This document shows, one piece after another, positions 7,936 through 15,306 of a DNA stretch of 64,000 nucleotides. The notes under the pieces are model-generated. The model searched no databases. It was not told the DNA's origin and was given only the letters and a program-made list of their open reading frames with translations. The stretch's first letter is position 1. Each line of letters starts with the position of its first letter. Origin of the DNA: Chryseobacterium taeanense (GTDB lineage: Bacteria > Bacteroidota > Bacteroidia > Flavobacteriales > Weeksellaceae); assembly GCF_900099685.1 (NCBI RefSeq), contig NZ_FNDW01000012.1:80054-144053 (forward strand). The letters are read 5' to 3'. The position numbers were made by a program, and so were the translations under genes.

Positions 7936-10083
7936 GTGTTTATAAATAAAGAAGATTTAAATGAATTAGAGTTTCCGCAATTGCTCGCGGAAATCTCCCC
8001 TTTTGCATACTCTCCTAAAACGAGAGAAAAAATTCTTCAGCTGCGTCCGATGGAAATTGACGAAGCCGAACTTTCCTTAAAAAAAACTTCAGAATATTTA
8101 TCGAGTTTTGAAAGTTCGAATGCAATTCCGTTTGATGAATACGAAGATATCGAAAGCGAACTGAAACTGATGCTGATCGAAAATTACCGTCTTGAAAACA
8201 GCGCTTTCATCAAAATAAAAACCCTCACAGAACAGATTGGAAAGCTTCAGAAGTTTTTTCCGACGATGCCGGAAACCTTTCCTACGCTGATTCAGGATGT
8301 TTCGGTACTTGAATTTAAAAAGGAAATTATTGATAAGGTAGATAAAGTTTTTAACCGTTTCGGAGAAGTAAAAAGCGAAGCTTCACCGGTTTTAAAAGAG
8401 TTGAGAGCGGAAATCCAGATCGCTAAAAAAGCCATTCAGGAAAACTTTAACCGGGCTTTGTTTAATTACGGTCAGAGTGAATTTTTAGATGATATTCGTG
8501 AAACAATTATTGACGACCAAAGAGTTCTAGCGGTAAAATCAGGATTTAAAAAAAGAGTTCCGGGAAGAGTGCTGGGATTATCCAAAACAGGTTCCATTAC
8601 TTATATTCAGCCGGATTCTGTGGTGAAGCATTATTTTAAGCTTAAAGAAAATGAAGAGGAAGAAAAAAAGGAGATTGATAAAATCCTGCGAAAGCTTACT
8701 GCAGAACTTGCGGAATTCCAACCTCAGCTGTGGAGATACCAGAAGTATATTTTCGATCTTGATTTAACAAGAGCCAAAGCAAAATTTGCGGAACTCATCA
8801 ACGGAATTTTACCGAAGATCAACCGCCACAAAACGCTAAAATTAAGAGAAGCCTTTCATCCTTTATTGTTTTTGAGAAATAAAGCGGAGAGTAAAACCAT
8901 TTTCCCTCAAACGCTCAGCTTAACGGATCACAATAGAATTATCTGTATTTCAGGGCCCAATGCCGGAGGAAAATCTATCACTCTAAAAACGGTAGGGTTG
9001 CTTCAACTGATGATCCAGAGCGGAATTCTGGTACCGGCTCATCCTAAATCCGAAATGTTTTTCTTTGATAAAATCATGACCGATATTGGTGACAATCAAT
9101 CAATTGAAAATCATCTTTCGACCTATTCATCACGACTGAAGAAAATGGGCGGAATTATCCGTGAAGCTGATGCCAACACACTTTTGTTGATTGATGAGTT
9201 CGGTACAGGTTCAGATCCGGAACTGGGCGGCGCTTTAGCAGAAAGCTTCCTTGAGTTTTTCTATGATAAAAAAAGCTTTGCGATTATTACCACCCACTAT
9301 ACCAATATCAAACTGGTGGTAGAGCAGCTTCCGAATGCACAAAATGCGGCGATGCTTTTTAATGAAGAAACGCTTGAGCCGATGTACAAGCTGGAAGTCG
9401 GACAGGCAGGAAGTTCATTTACCTTTGAGGTCGCGGAGAAAAATAAGATTCCGAGATTTATCATTCATTCTGCCAAGAAAAAAGTAGAACATGATATTGT
9501 AAATCTTGATAAAACAATCGTAAAACTTCAACAGGAAAAGTATGAGGTTGAAAAACTGAAAACTGATCTTGCCGAGAGAAAAGAATCTGTGGAAGATAAA
9601 CGCGATAATCTGCAAAAACTCAACGATCAGCTTCAGCAAAAACTGTATAATTTTCAGAAACTGTATGAAGAAGAACATCGTAAATTACAGTTCGGCAATA
9701 AGATTGAAACATTTATCGACAGTTATATAAAAGGAAAGTCAAGGAAAGATGTGGTAAAAGATTTTGTAAAGATTCTGGAACAGGAGAAATTCAGAAAAAT
9801 CGGTGCAGATAAAGACGAAAGCAAACGTCTTCAGGTTGTTAAACGAAAAATAACACAGCAACTGAAGAAAGAGGAAACCATCGAAAAAATCGCTGAAACT
9901 AACGAAAAACTGGAAGAAAAACGCAAAACCGACCGCGCATTATGGATGAAAGTCGGGCAACGTGTCCGTATCACAGGAAGCACAAGTGTAGGAACGATTG
10001 AAAAGATTTCCAGAAATAAGGTGATCGTGAACTACGGAACATTCAAGACGACGATTGATGCGGATGAGCTGGAAAGGATTTAA
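7936..10083 (+). CDS. mutS2: MutS2-type DNA-binding ATPase without Smr domain
   Basis: About 715 residues from GTG 7936. In-frame TTG 7930 is possible, but it lies within the promoter box. The order is MutS2 core and clamp helices, then the ABC-type ATPase with Walker A GPNAGGKS (near residue 340) and TLLLIDEFGTGSDPELGGAL as Walker B with signature, and ITTHYTN as the H-loop. A long coiled coil follows (KLQQEKYEVEKLK ...). The end is a KOW-like beta segment (KVGQRVRITGSTSVGTIEKI). The C-terminal Smr nuclease of canonical MutS2 (about 780 aa) is absent. MutS2 acts on branched DNA or on collided ribosomes; without Smr the role here is uncertain. Confidence 0.9.
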   Translation: MFINKEDLNELEFPQLLAEISPFAYSPKTREKILQLRPMEIDEAELSLKKTSEYLSSFESSNAIPFDEYEDIESELKLMLIENYRLENSAFIKIKTLTEQIGKLQKFFPTMPETFPTLIQDVSVLEFKKEIIDKVDKVFNRFGEVKSEASPVLKELRAEIQIAKKAIQENFNRALFNYGQSEFLDDIRETIIDDQRVLAVKSGFKKRVPGRVLGLSKTGSITYIQPDSVVKHYFKLKENEEEEKKEIDKILRKLTAELAEFQPQLWRYQKYIFDLDLTRAKAKFAELINGILPKINRHKTLKLREAFHPLLFLRNKAESKTIFPQTLSLTDHNRIICISGPNAGGKSITLKTVGLLQLMIQSGILVPAHPKSEMFFFDKIMTDIGDNQSIENHLSTYSSRLKKMGGIIREADANTLLLIDEFGTGSDPELGGALAESFLEFFYDKKSFAIITTHYTNIKLVVEQLPNAQNAAMLFNEETLEPMYKLEVGQAGSSFTFEVAEKNKIPRFIIHSAKKKVEHDIVNLDKTIVKLQQEKYEVEKLKTDLAERKESVEDKRDNLQKLNDQLQQKLYNFQKLYEEEHRKLQFGNKIETFIDSYIKGKSRKDVVKDFVKILEQEKFRKIGADKDESKRLQVVKRKITQQLKKEETIEKIAETNEKLEEKRKTDRALWMKVGQRVRITGSTSVGTIEKISRNKVIVNYGTFKTTIDADELERI

Positions 10084-10092
10084 TTTTTAACT

Positions 10093-10580
10093 ATGACTAT
10101 AAAAACGCAAATTACACTTAGGGATTTTTTAATATTTCACCTAAAAAGTTCTTTATTAAGACTTATCGCCTTTCCATTAATTCTTTTGGTATTTTTTATA
10201 ATAAAGGAATCAGTGGACGACAGTACGGAAAGGGATATTTTAAAATCAGCTTCGATGTGGTTTGCTATTTTGCTTTTGTTTCTATTGATCCGGTCTTTTT
10301 TCAGTGTAAGGTCTACTTTTAACTCGAATAAGAATATCCAGGAAAGTATTATTTATACTTTTACAGAAGAAAAGCACATGTTCAGGGAGAAACTTTCAAA
10401 GGAGATTTTACATGGAACTCCGTTTATAAAGTAAAGGAGAATAAGGAATGGTTCCTGATCTACCAAAATGCACAGGTTATGAATATGGTTCCTAAAAAGT
10501 TCTTTACAAGAGATCAGATTTTGGAGCTCAGAAAAATCATTAAGCATAATCATGTGAAATCAAAACTCAGGAATGATTAA
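10093..10580 (+). pseudogene. YcxB-like membrane protein gene with a frameshift
   Basis: The first frame (10093-10434) has two membrane helices (LLRLIAFPLILLVFFIIKE and MWFAILLLFLLIRSFF) and then TFTEEKHMF. After codon 97 it turns into an unrelated tail and stops. From 10386 the other frame continues GETFKGDFTWNSVYKVKENK, then EWFLIYQNAQVMNMVPKKFF and so on to TAA at 10580. This restores the 'sGE.....W..I' and 'IPK..F' pattern of YcxB-like C-terminal domains. One base missing near 10385 (giving F-S-G-E) would repair it. It is either a recent inactivating deletion or a sequencing error. Confidence 0.7.
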
Positions 10581-10647
10581 TTCAATTTTAAACCATAGCA
10601 AAGGGTGTCTTCTGTCACTCTTTATTTTTCTTTCTTACATTTGAAGC

Positions 10648-10926
10648 ATGACCAAAAACTTTAAAATTCTTTGGATTTTTTATTTGAAACTTCTGATACC
10701 TGCTGTTTCATTTTCTTTATTAATGGATTCATTATTTGGATTTACGGCCAATGGTTTTGGATTGTGCTTTTTAATATTTTTGCCCTCATTTCATTTTTTA
10801 ATTTATGAATTAAGATTAAAAGATGAATATTATTTTTACTCCAATTTTGGTTTTTCAAGGGTATTTCTTTGGGTCACAACTATTTCATTAAGCATTTTCG
10901 TAAACATTCTTACAAAGTTTTTATGA
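10648..10926 (+). CDS. Small hypothetical membrane protein
   Basis: 92 residues with three likely membrane helices: ILWIFYLKLLIPAVSFSLLM, FGLCFLIFLPSFHFLI and VFLWVTTISLSIFVNIL. Its stop codon overlaps the ATG of the following ABC ATPase (sequence TTATGAG), indicating translational coupling. It may be the membrane partner of that ATPase, although it is far smaller than a normal ABC permease. No family is recognised. Confidence 0.65.
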   Translation: MTKNFKILWIFYLKLLIPAVSFSLLMDSLFGFTANGFGLCFLIFLPSFHFLIYELRLKDEYYFYSNFGFSRVFLWVTTISLSIFVNILTKFL

Positions 10927-11585
10927 GTATACTACATATTGACAGTGTGACAAAGTCTTTTGCTGATAAAAAAATTTTAAGGGACGTCTATATCGGCTGT
11001 AAAACAGGACAAATTATTGGGTTATTGGGCAGAAACGGAACAGGAAAATCAACTTTGCTGAAGATTATTTCCGGAACATTAAAGGGCGATACAGAATTCA
11101 TTAGGGTTGACGATAAAATTCTGCAAAACCAATTCGACAGAAAAAGAAGAATCGCTTATTTGCCTCAATGTTTTTTTCTTCCTAAGGATGTGAAGATTAA
11201 AAATCTGATCCCACTTTTTTGTGATAAGAAAAATTCCGAAAAGCTTTTTGAGTCAGACCTTATCAAGCCTTTTCTGATTGAAACTTGCAGAAATCTTTCT
11301 GGTGGGGAAAGAAAAATTGTTGAAGCTTTGTTAATTATTCATTCCTATTCAAAGTTTATTTTGCTGGATGAGCCTTTTAACGGGCTTTCTCCCAAACTCA
11401 TAACCGAAATGCAAAAAATCATCAAAGAGCAGTCTAAACAAAAAGGCTTTATTATTTCGGATCATCAATATATGGAAGTTTCGGATATTTCAGATGAAAT
11501 TTATTTTCTTTCCAATGCACATTTAAAGCAAATTAAAGATTTAAGAGAATTGCAACAACATTATTATCTTCCGAAAAATATTTAA
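10923..11585 (+). CDS. ABC transporter ATP-binding protein
   Basis: 220 residues from ATG 10923, chosen over an upstream in-frame ATG at 10869 because the ABC domain begins at MSILHIDSVTKSF and this ATG overlaps the previous stop. Walker A is GRNGTGKST, the signature is LSGGERKIVEALL, Walker B is KFILLDEP, and the H-loop is ISDHQY. The Q-loop region reads AYLPQCFFLPKD. It hydrolyses ATP for an ABC system; the only coupled membrane gene is the 92-residue protein just upstream, so the substrate is unknown. Confidence 0.88.
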   Translation: MSILHIDSVTKSFADKKILRDVYIGCKTGQIIGLLGRNGTGKSTLLKIISGTLKGDTEFIRVDDKILQNQFDRKRRIAYLPQCFFLPKDVKIKNLIPLFCDKKNSEKLFESDLIKPFLIETCRNLSGGERKIVEALLIIHSYSKFILLDEPFNGLSPKLITEMQKIIKEQSKQKGFIISDHQYMEVSDISDEIYFLSNAHLKQIKDLRELQQHYYLPKNI

Positions 11586-11615
11586 TTAATATATTTGAAC
11601 TGTCAAAAAAATTTC

Positions 11616-12416
11616 ATGATGATTTCCGTAAAAAAAACGTTTTATTTATCAGTATTCAGTTTTCTTTTTATGGCTTTTGCCAAAGGACAGAATAAAGTTC
11701 CTTTCGGTGTTGTAAAAGCTGAGGATGGATACGCCATGGTGCGTGTGCATAAAGATGACTACCGAAAAATTATTGATAAAATCCGTATGAAAGCGGGCGA
11801 TGTTTTTATTTACGTAAAGCCTGCTCCCGGCGAAACGGAATGGATCTGGATTAAATATCCTGAAAAAGATGACACTGATAAACCTTTCGTAAGATACGAC
11901 AGCATCACCAAAGAAGGAATGGTGAATAAAGATCGAGTAGTTTTCGTAGATAAATTGCCGCAGTTTACGCCTTCAAAGTCGAAAAACGGAAGATCCCTGA
12001 TTTTCACTGACAATACCAACCCTAAAATTCCGGGAAATCAAAGAACGAAAGTCATCATTGACGTGTACCCTTCTTACGCAAAACTTAAGAAACAAGAAAA
12101 AGATGCTGACGGAAATATCATTAAAGTTGATAAAGTAAAAGCCTGGGGTGTCGGCAAAGAAATCCCTGAAGGAATGACAGAAATAAAATCGGTAAGAGTT
12201 CAGCAGCCCGGAAGAGGTTCTGTCTTTGTAAGGGATGCTATCAAAAATATGTTTCAGCCGACGATGGATTTCAATAATGTCGGTGTAACGGCAATCGATA
12301 ACGATCATATTTTTCTTTATATGATTAACGGTTCCGGTGAAAACAGATATACCACGATCTGGACGATCAAACAGGGAAAAGTTCAAAGCCAGATCATCTA
12401 TAAAAACCCAGAATAA
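11616..12416 (+). CDS. Hypothetical secreted protein
   Basis: About 266 residues from ATG 11616. An in-frame TTG at 11595 lies inside a TATATTTG promoter box (11590-11597) and is rejected as a start. A signal peptide (KTFYLSVFSFLFMAFAKGQ) precedes a beta-rich soluble domain with several Lys/Asp-rich segments. No catalytic motif or family is recognised. It is probably periplasmic or surface-exposed. Confidence 0.65.
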   Translation: MMISVKKTFYLSVFSFLFMAFAKGQNKVPFGVVKAEDGYAMVRVHKDDYRKIIDKIRMKAGDVFIYVKPAPGETEWIWIKYPEKDDTDKPFVRYDSITKEGMVNKDRVVFVDKLPQFTPSKSKNGRSLIFTDNTNPKIPGNQRTKVIIDVYPSYAKLKKQEKDADGNIIKVDKVKAWGVGKEIPEGMTEIKSVRVQQPGRGSVFVRDAIKNMFQPTMDFNNVGVTAIDNDHIFLYMINGSGENRYTTIWTIKQGKVQSQIIYKNPE

Positions 12417-12490
12417 TTCACCAATAATCATTACTTTTGCTGCCGGAAAGATTTTGCTTTGGCGCATTGCCTTATGCTCAAGCTTTCCAG

Positions 12491-12646
12491 GAAATTGGTT
12501 TTGCTTAACCGCAGATTAAAAGGGAATCGTGTGAAAATCTCGAACTGTCGCGCAACTGTAAGTAACTGAAGTCTTTATTAAAAATCCACTGTGCCATGTC
12601 ATGGGAAGGAAATAAAGATGTTACGAGTCAGGAGACCTGCCTTTTT
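12491..12646 (+). promoter_or_regulatory. Cobalamin (B12) riboswitch
   Basis: The conserved core is easy to read: AGGGAATCGTGTGAAAATC, then CTGTCGCGCAACTGTAAG, the CCACTGTG segment, GGGAAGG, and the 3' B12 box AGTCAGGAGACCTGCC. A TACTTTTG -7 box lies at 12432-12439. These RNAs bind adenosylcobalamin or a related form and usually shut off B12-uptake or biosynthesis genes. Here the next gene is an acyl-CoA thioesterase, not a TonB-dependent receptor or other B12 gene. Confidence 0.93.
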
Positions 12647-12698
12647 CTTCAATACAAAAAACTTTCGCGATTTGAAGTTTGTTGATCTGATAGATTTT

Positions 12699-12716
12699 CA
12701 GAGATTTACGTCTCTG
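12699..12716 (+). terminator. Possible expression-platform hairpin of the riboswitch
   Basis: CAGAGA / TCTCTG stem with a 6-nt loop, followed by TTATTTTCTG, 53 nt after the riboswitch core and before the thioesterase ATG. Weak but suitably placed to act as a regulated terminator. Confidence 0.35.
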
Positions 12717-12769
12717 TTATTTTCTGTTGTTCTAAAACATTTCATTTCGCTTTAATTTAATAATGAAAT

Positions 12770-13153
12770 ATGACTACAGAAGAAAGAATTGCAGCATCGG
12801 AAACCAGAATCTTTAAAGCCGTTTTCCCCAATACTACCAACCATTACGATACACTTTTCGGAGGTACCGCCATGCAACTGATGGATGAGGTTGCTTTTAT
12901 TGCCGCCACAAGATTTGCAAGAAAACGCGTTGTAACCGTAAGCAGCGATAAGATAGATTTTAAAAGATCCATCCCTGCCGGAACGATTGTGGAACTGATT
13001 GGAAAGGTCGTTCATGTTGGAAATACAAGTATGAAAGTAAACGTAGAAATCTATACTGAACAAATGTATTCGTATGAAAGGGAAAGAGCGATCGTGGGAG
13101 ATTTCACTTTTGTAGCGATTGATGAATTTAAGAAACCAATTCAGATACTATAA
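12770..13153 (+). CDS. Acyl-CoA thioesterase (hotdog fold, YciA/ACOT-like)
   Basis: 127 residues, a single hotdog domain. The active-site segment is NHYDTLFGGTAMQLMDEVAF, with Asn and Asp in the usual positions, followed by VTVSSDKIDFKRSIPAGTIVELIGKV and GNTSMKVNVEIY. It hydrolyses acyl-CoA to free acid and CoA in the cytoplasm. It lies directly downstream of the cobalamin riboswitch with no other gene between, and ends at a strong terminator. Confidence 0.9.
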   Translation: MTTEERIAASETRIFKAVFPNTTNHYDTLFGGTAMQLMDEVAFIAATRFARKRVVTVSSDKIDFKRSIPAGTIVELIGKVVHVGNTSMKVNVEIYTEQMYSYERERAIVGDFTFVAIDEFKKPIQIL

Positions 13154-13158
13154 AGAGG

Positions 13159-13183
13159 TTTCGGCGGCCTTTGGCCGCCGAAA
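13159..13183 (+). terminator. Strong Rho-independent terminator
   Basis: Perfect 11-bp GC-rich stem TTTCGGCGGCC / GGCCGCCGAAA with a TTT loop, 5 nt after the thioesterase stop codon. No long T-run follows directly. Confidence 0.8.
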
Positions 13184-13350
13184 CTAATATTTTTATATCT
13201 TCCACTAATTGCAAGGATTTCCACAGTTGATTTTATAGATTTCCTATTTTTTCTTTAAAGATCAAAAGCAATCTGTGAAATGTGCGGTCATTTTATTTTA
13301 GTATAGAGAATTCTACCAAAAAATAAAGCTTAAATCAATCTGATTAAAAT

Positions 13351-13941
13351 TTACTTCAACACCTTTTCAGTCTCCAGATTTTTAACAAGTAGAAGTTGAA
13401 AAGCCTCTCCCATTTCATCCGAAGCTCTTACAATAGCATTTTCCAGCATATTTCTGATTTGTTTTTCTGTAACTCCGGCTTCCGTCCAGCTTTTTCCTGA
13501 AGTATGAGAATTTAAAATAAAAGGCATGATACGATCAATAGCGCAGGCAAAAATAGCATCTGGCGTTTGTTCTTCCTCAAATTCCAGCCAGAGATTAAAA
13601 AATTCAGATCTTAAAGGTTCATCTAAAATCCCAAATATCTTTTGAGCAGAAACTTTTTCTCTTTCAAATTTTCCAACCATTGCGGCTTCATCAAATAAAA
13701 AGGTGTCTCCCGCTTCGATTTCTACCAGATCATGAATCGAAAGAATTCTGATCACTCTCAGCAAATCAATATCTGCTCTGTTTTTAGCATACGGAAAAAG
13801 GATCTGGGCAAGAATGATAATCTGCCAAGAATGTTCCGCAGTATTCTCCCTTCTGGAATCATCAGCATTAAAGTTTCTTCTCTGTACATTTTTCAGGGCA
13901 TCTACGGCCAGAATAAAATCGATTTCTTTTTGAATCTTCAT
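13351..13941 (-). CDS. HD-domain phosphohydrolase (YfbR/HDDC2-like)
   Basis: 196 residues. Metal-binding residues of the HD superfamily are visible: ENTAEHSWQ (first His) and LSIHDLVEIEAGD (His-Asp), and a later FACAIDRIMPFI with the final Asp. Family members are 5'-deoxynucleotidases that dephosphorylate dNMPs; activity here is inferred. It starts 2 nt after the stop of the upstream secreted-protein gene, so the two are probably cotranscribed. Confidence 0.85.
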   Translation of the reverse strand: MKIQKEIDFILAVDALKNVQRRNFNADDSRRENTAEHSWQIIILAQILFPYAKNRADIDLLRVIRILSIHDLVEIEAGDTFLFDEAAMVGKFEREKVSAQKIFGILDEPLRSEFFNLWLEFEEEQTPDAIFACAIDRIMPFILNSHTSGKSWTEAGVTEKQIRNMLENAIVRASDEMGEAFQLLLVKNLETEKVLK

Positions 13942-13943
13942 TA

Positions 13944-14633
13944 CTAATTTTCTTTATAATATTCGTTGATTGGATACGTTTTTACATTCGTAATCCATTT
14001 ATCATTAATAAATTCTCTCTTTGTAACCTTTACTTTTTCACCGCCGGTTGCATCTTCTTCGAGTTCATATACTTTAAATAAACCTCTTTGCGGAAGCACA
14101 GAATATTCCGTGGTGAGATGCCAGCAACATCCTGATTTTGAATAGGTAATCAATCTTTTTCGCTCAGAATCCGTATTAAACATCCCTAAATTATCATGAG
14201 CCAAGCCCGTTAATTCCTCACTTAAAACAAACTGTTTTTTAGTAATATTAAATACGTAAACATCGTAAGAAGGACCTCCGTAGCCACTTTCATTTCCATT
14301 TCTGATGGCGAGATCTTCCGTTCCGTCGAAATTAAAATCATCAAATATCAACGGACTTTGTTCATTATATAACTGGATGATATTGACTGTCGGCTTTTGG
14401 TTTTCATTCAAATAAAAATTCAGATCATCCGATTTAAGCGTTTGAAACAATTTTGATGTTTTCTTGTCATACAAATCTATTGTTGCCTTTCCCTGACACT
14501 CTTCTTTATCACAAGTTTCAACATTTATTTTTACTTCATATTTGTCTGAGCCGTCATTGATCTGAAATTGATGCTGAGCCGAAATATAAATTCCCGAAAG
14601 CAGAAATAATGATAAAAATTTTGAATATATCAT
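13944..14633 (-). CDS. Secreted XAC2610-like protein
   Basis: 229 residues. Signal peptide MIYSKFLSLFLLSGIYISAQ, then a beta-rich domain. The segment PLIFDDFNFDGTEDLAIRNG is an FG-GAP-like calcium-binding motif (D-x-N-x-D-G), and GYGGPSYDVYVFN follows, as in XAC2610-type proteins. It is probably periplasmic or on the cell surface. A TACTTTTG box 31 nt upstream likely drives this gene and the HD hydrolase behind it. Confidence 0.72.
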   Translation of the reverse strand: MIYSKFLSLFLLSGIYISAQHQFQINDGSDKYEVKINVETCDKEECQGKATIDLYDKKTSKLFQTLKSDDLNFYLNENQKPTVNIIQLYNEQSPLIFDDFNFDGTEDLAIRNGNESGYGGPSYDVYVFNITKKQFVLSEELTGLAHDNLGMFNTDSERKRLITYSKSGCCWHLTTEYSVLPQRGLFKVYELEEDATGGEKVKVTKREFINDKWITNVKTYPINEYYKEN

Positions 14634-14964
14634 ATGTGTTATTTTTAGCTTTTAAATTTAATACAAAAGTAAAGGTTTTAGGTTAATACTTCTCATTATA
14701 TCTTGTTTACCAAAAATAAAATCGAATGAATTTTCAAGAAATATGTCTTTATTTAAGTCAGGACTAAAAATAAAAATCATGAGTATTAAAAATAATTAAA
14801 CTGATTATCAATTACTTAAACAAATTAACGAAATATTTTCACTACTTTGTATTGCATAATACCATTTTAATTACATATCTTTGTAATGTAAAATCGAAAT
14901 AGGTTCATCTAGCTAGGTTCCGGATTTCGAAATTAATATAACTAATTAACAAAACTTATTAAAG
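14634..14964. other. Divergent promoter region
   Basis: 331 bases between the XAC2610-like gene and padR. It holds a -7 box TACTTTTG for the minus-strand gene at 14664-14671 and a complete plus-strand promoter at 14852-14883. The rest is AT-rich with no ORF or hairpin that I can support. Confidence 0.55.
14852..14883 (+). promoter_or_regulatory. Promoter of the padR-pspC operon
   Basis: TTG at 14852-14854, 21-nt spacer, TATCTTTG at 14876-14883: both elements of the Bacteroidetes housekeeping promoter. The leader is about 75 nt, long enough to carry a PadR operator; the GTTCATCTAGCTAGGTTCCGG stretch at about 14900 contains the palindrome CTAGCTAG. Confidence 0.7.
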
Positions 14965-15294
14965 ATGAATACTGAAAATACCAAAGCGCAAATGCGAAAA
15001 GGGATTCTGGAATTCTGTATTTTAAGTCTCATCAATCATCGTGAAATGTATGTTTCCGATTTAATCGATGAACTGAAAAAAGGAAAACTGGATGTAGTGG
15101 AAGGAACACTCTACCCTCTTTTAACAAGATTAAAAAACGGCGAGTTTCTTTCGTACCGATGGGAAGAATCTACAGGAGGACCTCCCAGAAAGTACTACCA
15201 GATCACTGAAAAAGGTAAACTGTTTTTAGACGAACTTCAGAATACCTGGAACGAATTAACAAATTCAGTCAACCAAATCACTCAAAAATCTTAA
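14965..15294 (+). CDS. PadR family transcriptional regulator
   Basis: 109 residues. MRKGILEFCILSLINHREMYVSDLIDELKKG begins the PadR winged helix, and VEGTLYPLLTRLKNGEFLSYRWEESTGGPPRKYY is the family signature of recognition helix and wing. PadR proteins usually repress their own operon and respond to small hydrophobic or envelope-active compounds. It is 12 nt upstream of the PspC gene, which it probably controls. Confidence 0.93.
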   Translation: MNTENTKAQMRKGILEFCILSLINHREMYVSDLIDELKKGKLDVVEGTLYPLLTRLKNGEFLSYRWEESTGGPPRKYYQITEKGKLFLDELQNTWNELTNSVNQITQKS

Positions 15295-15306
15295 AAAAAC
15301 AAAGCT

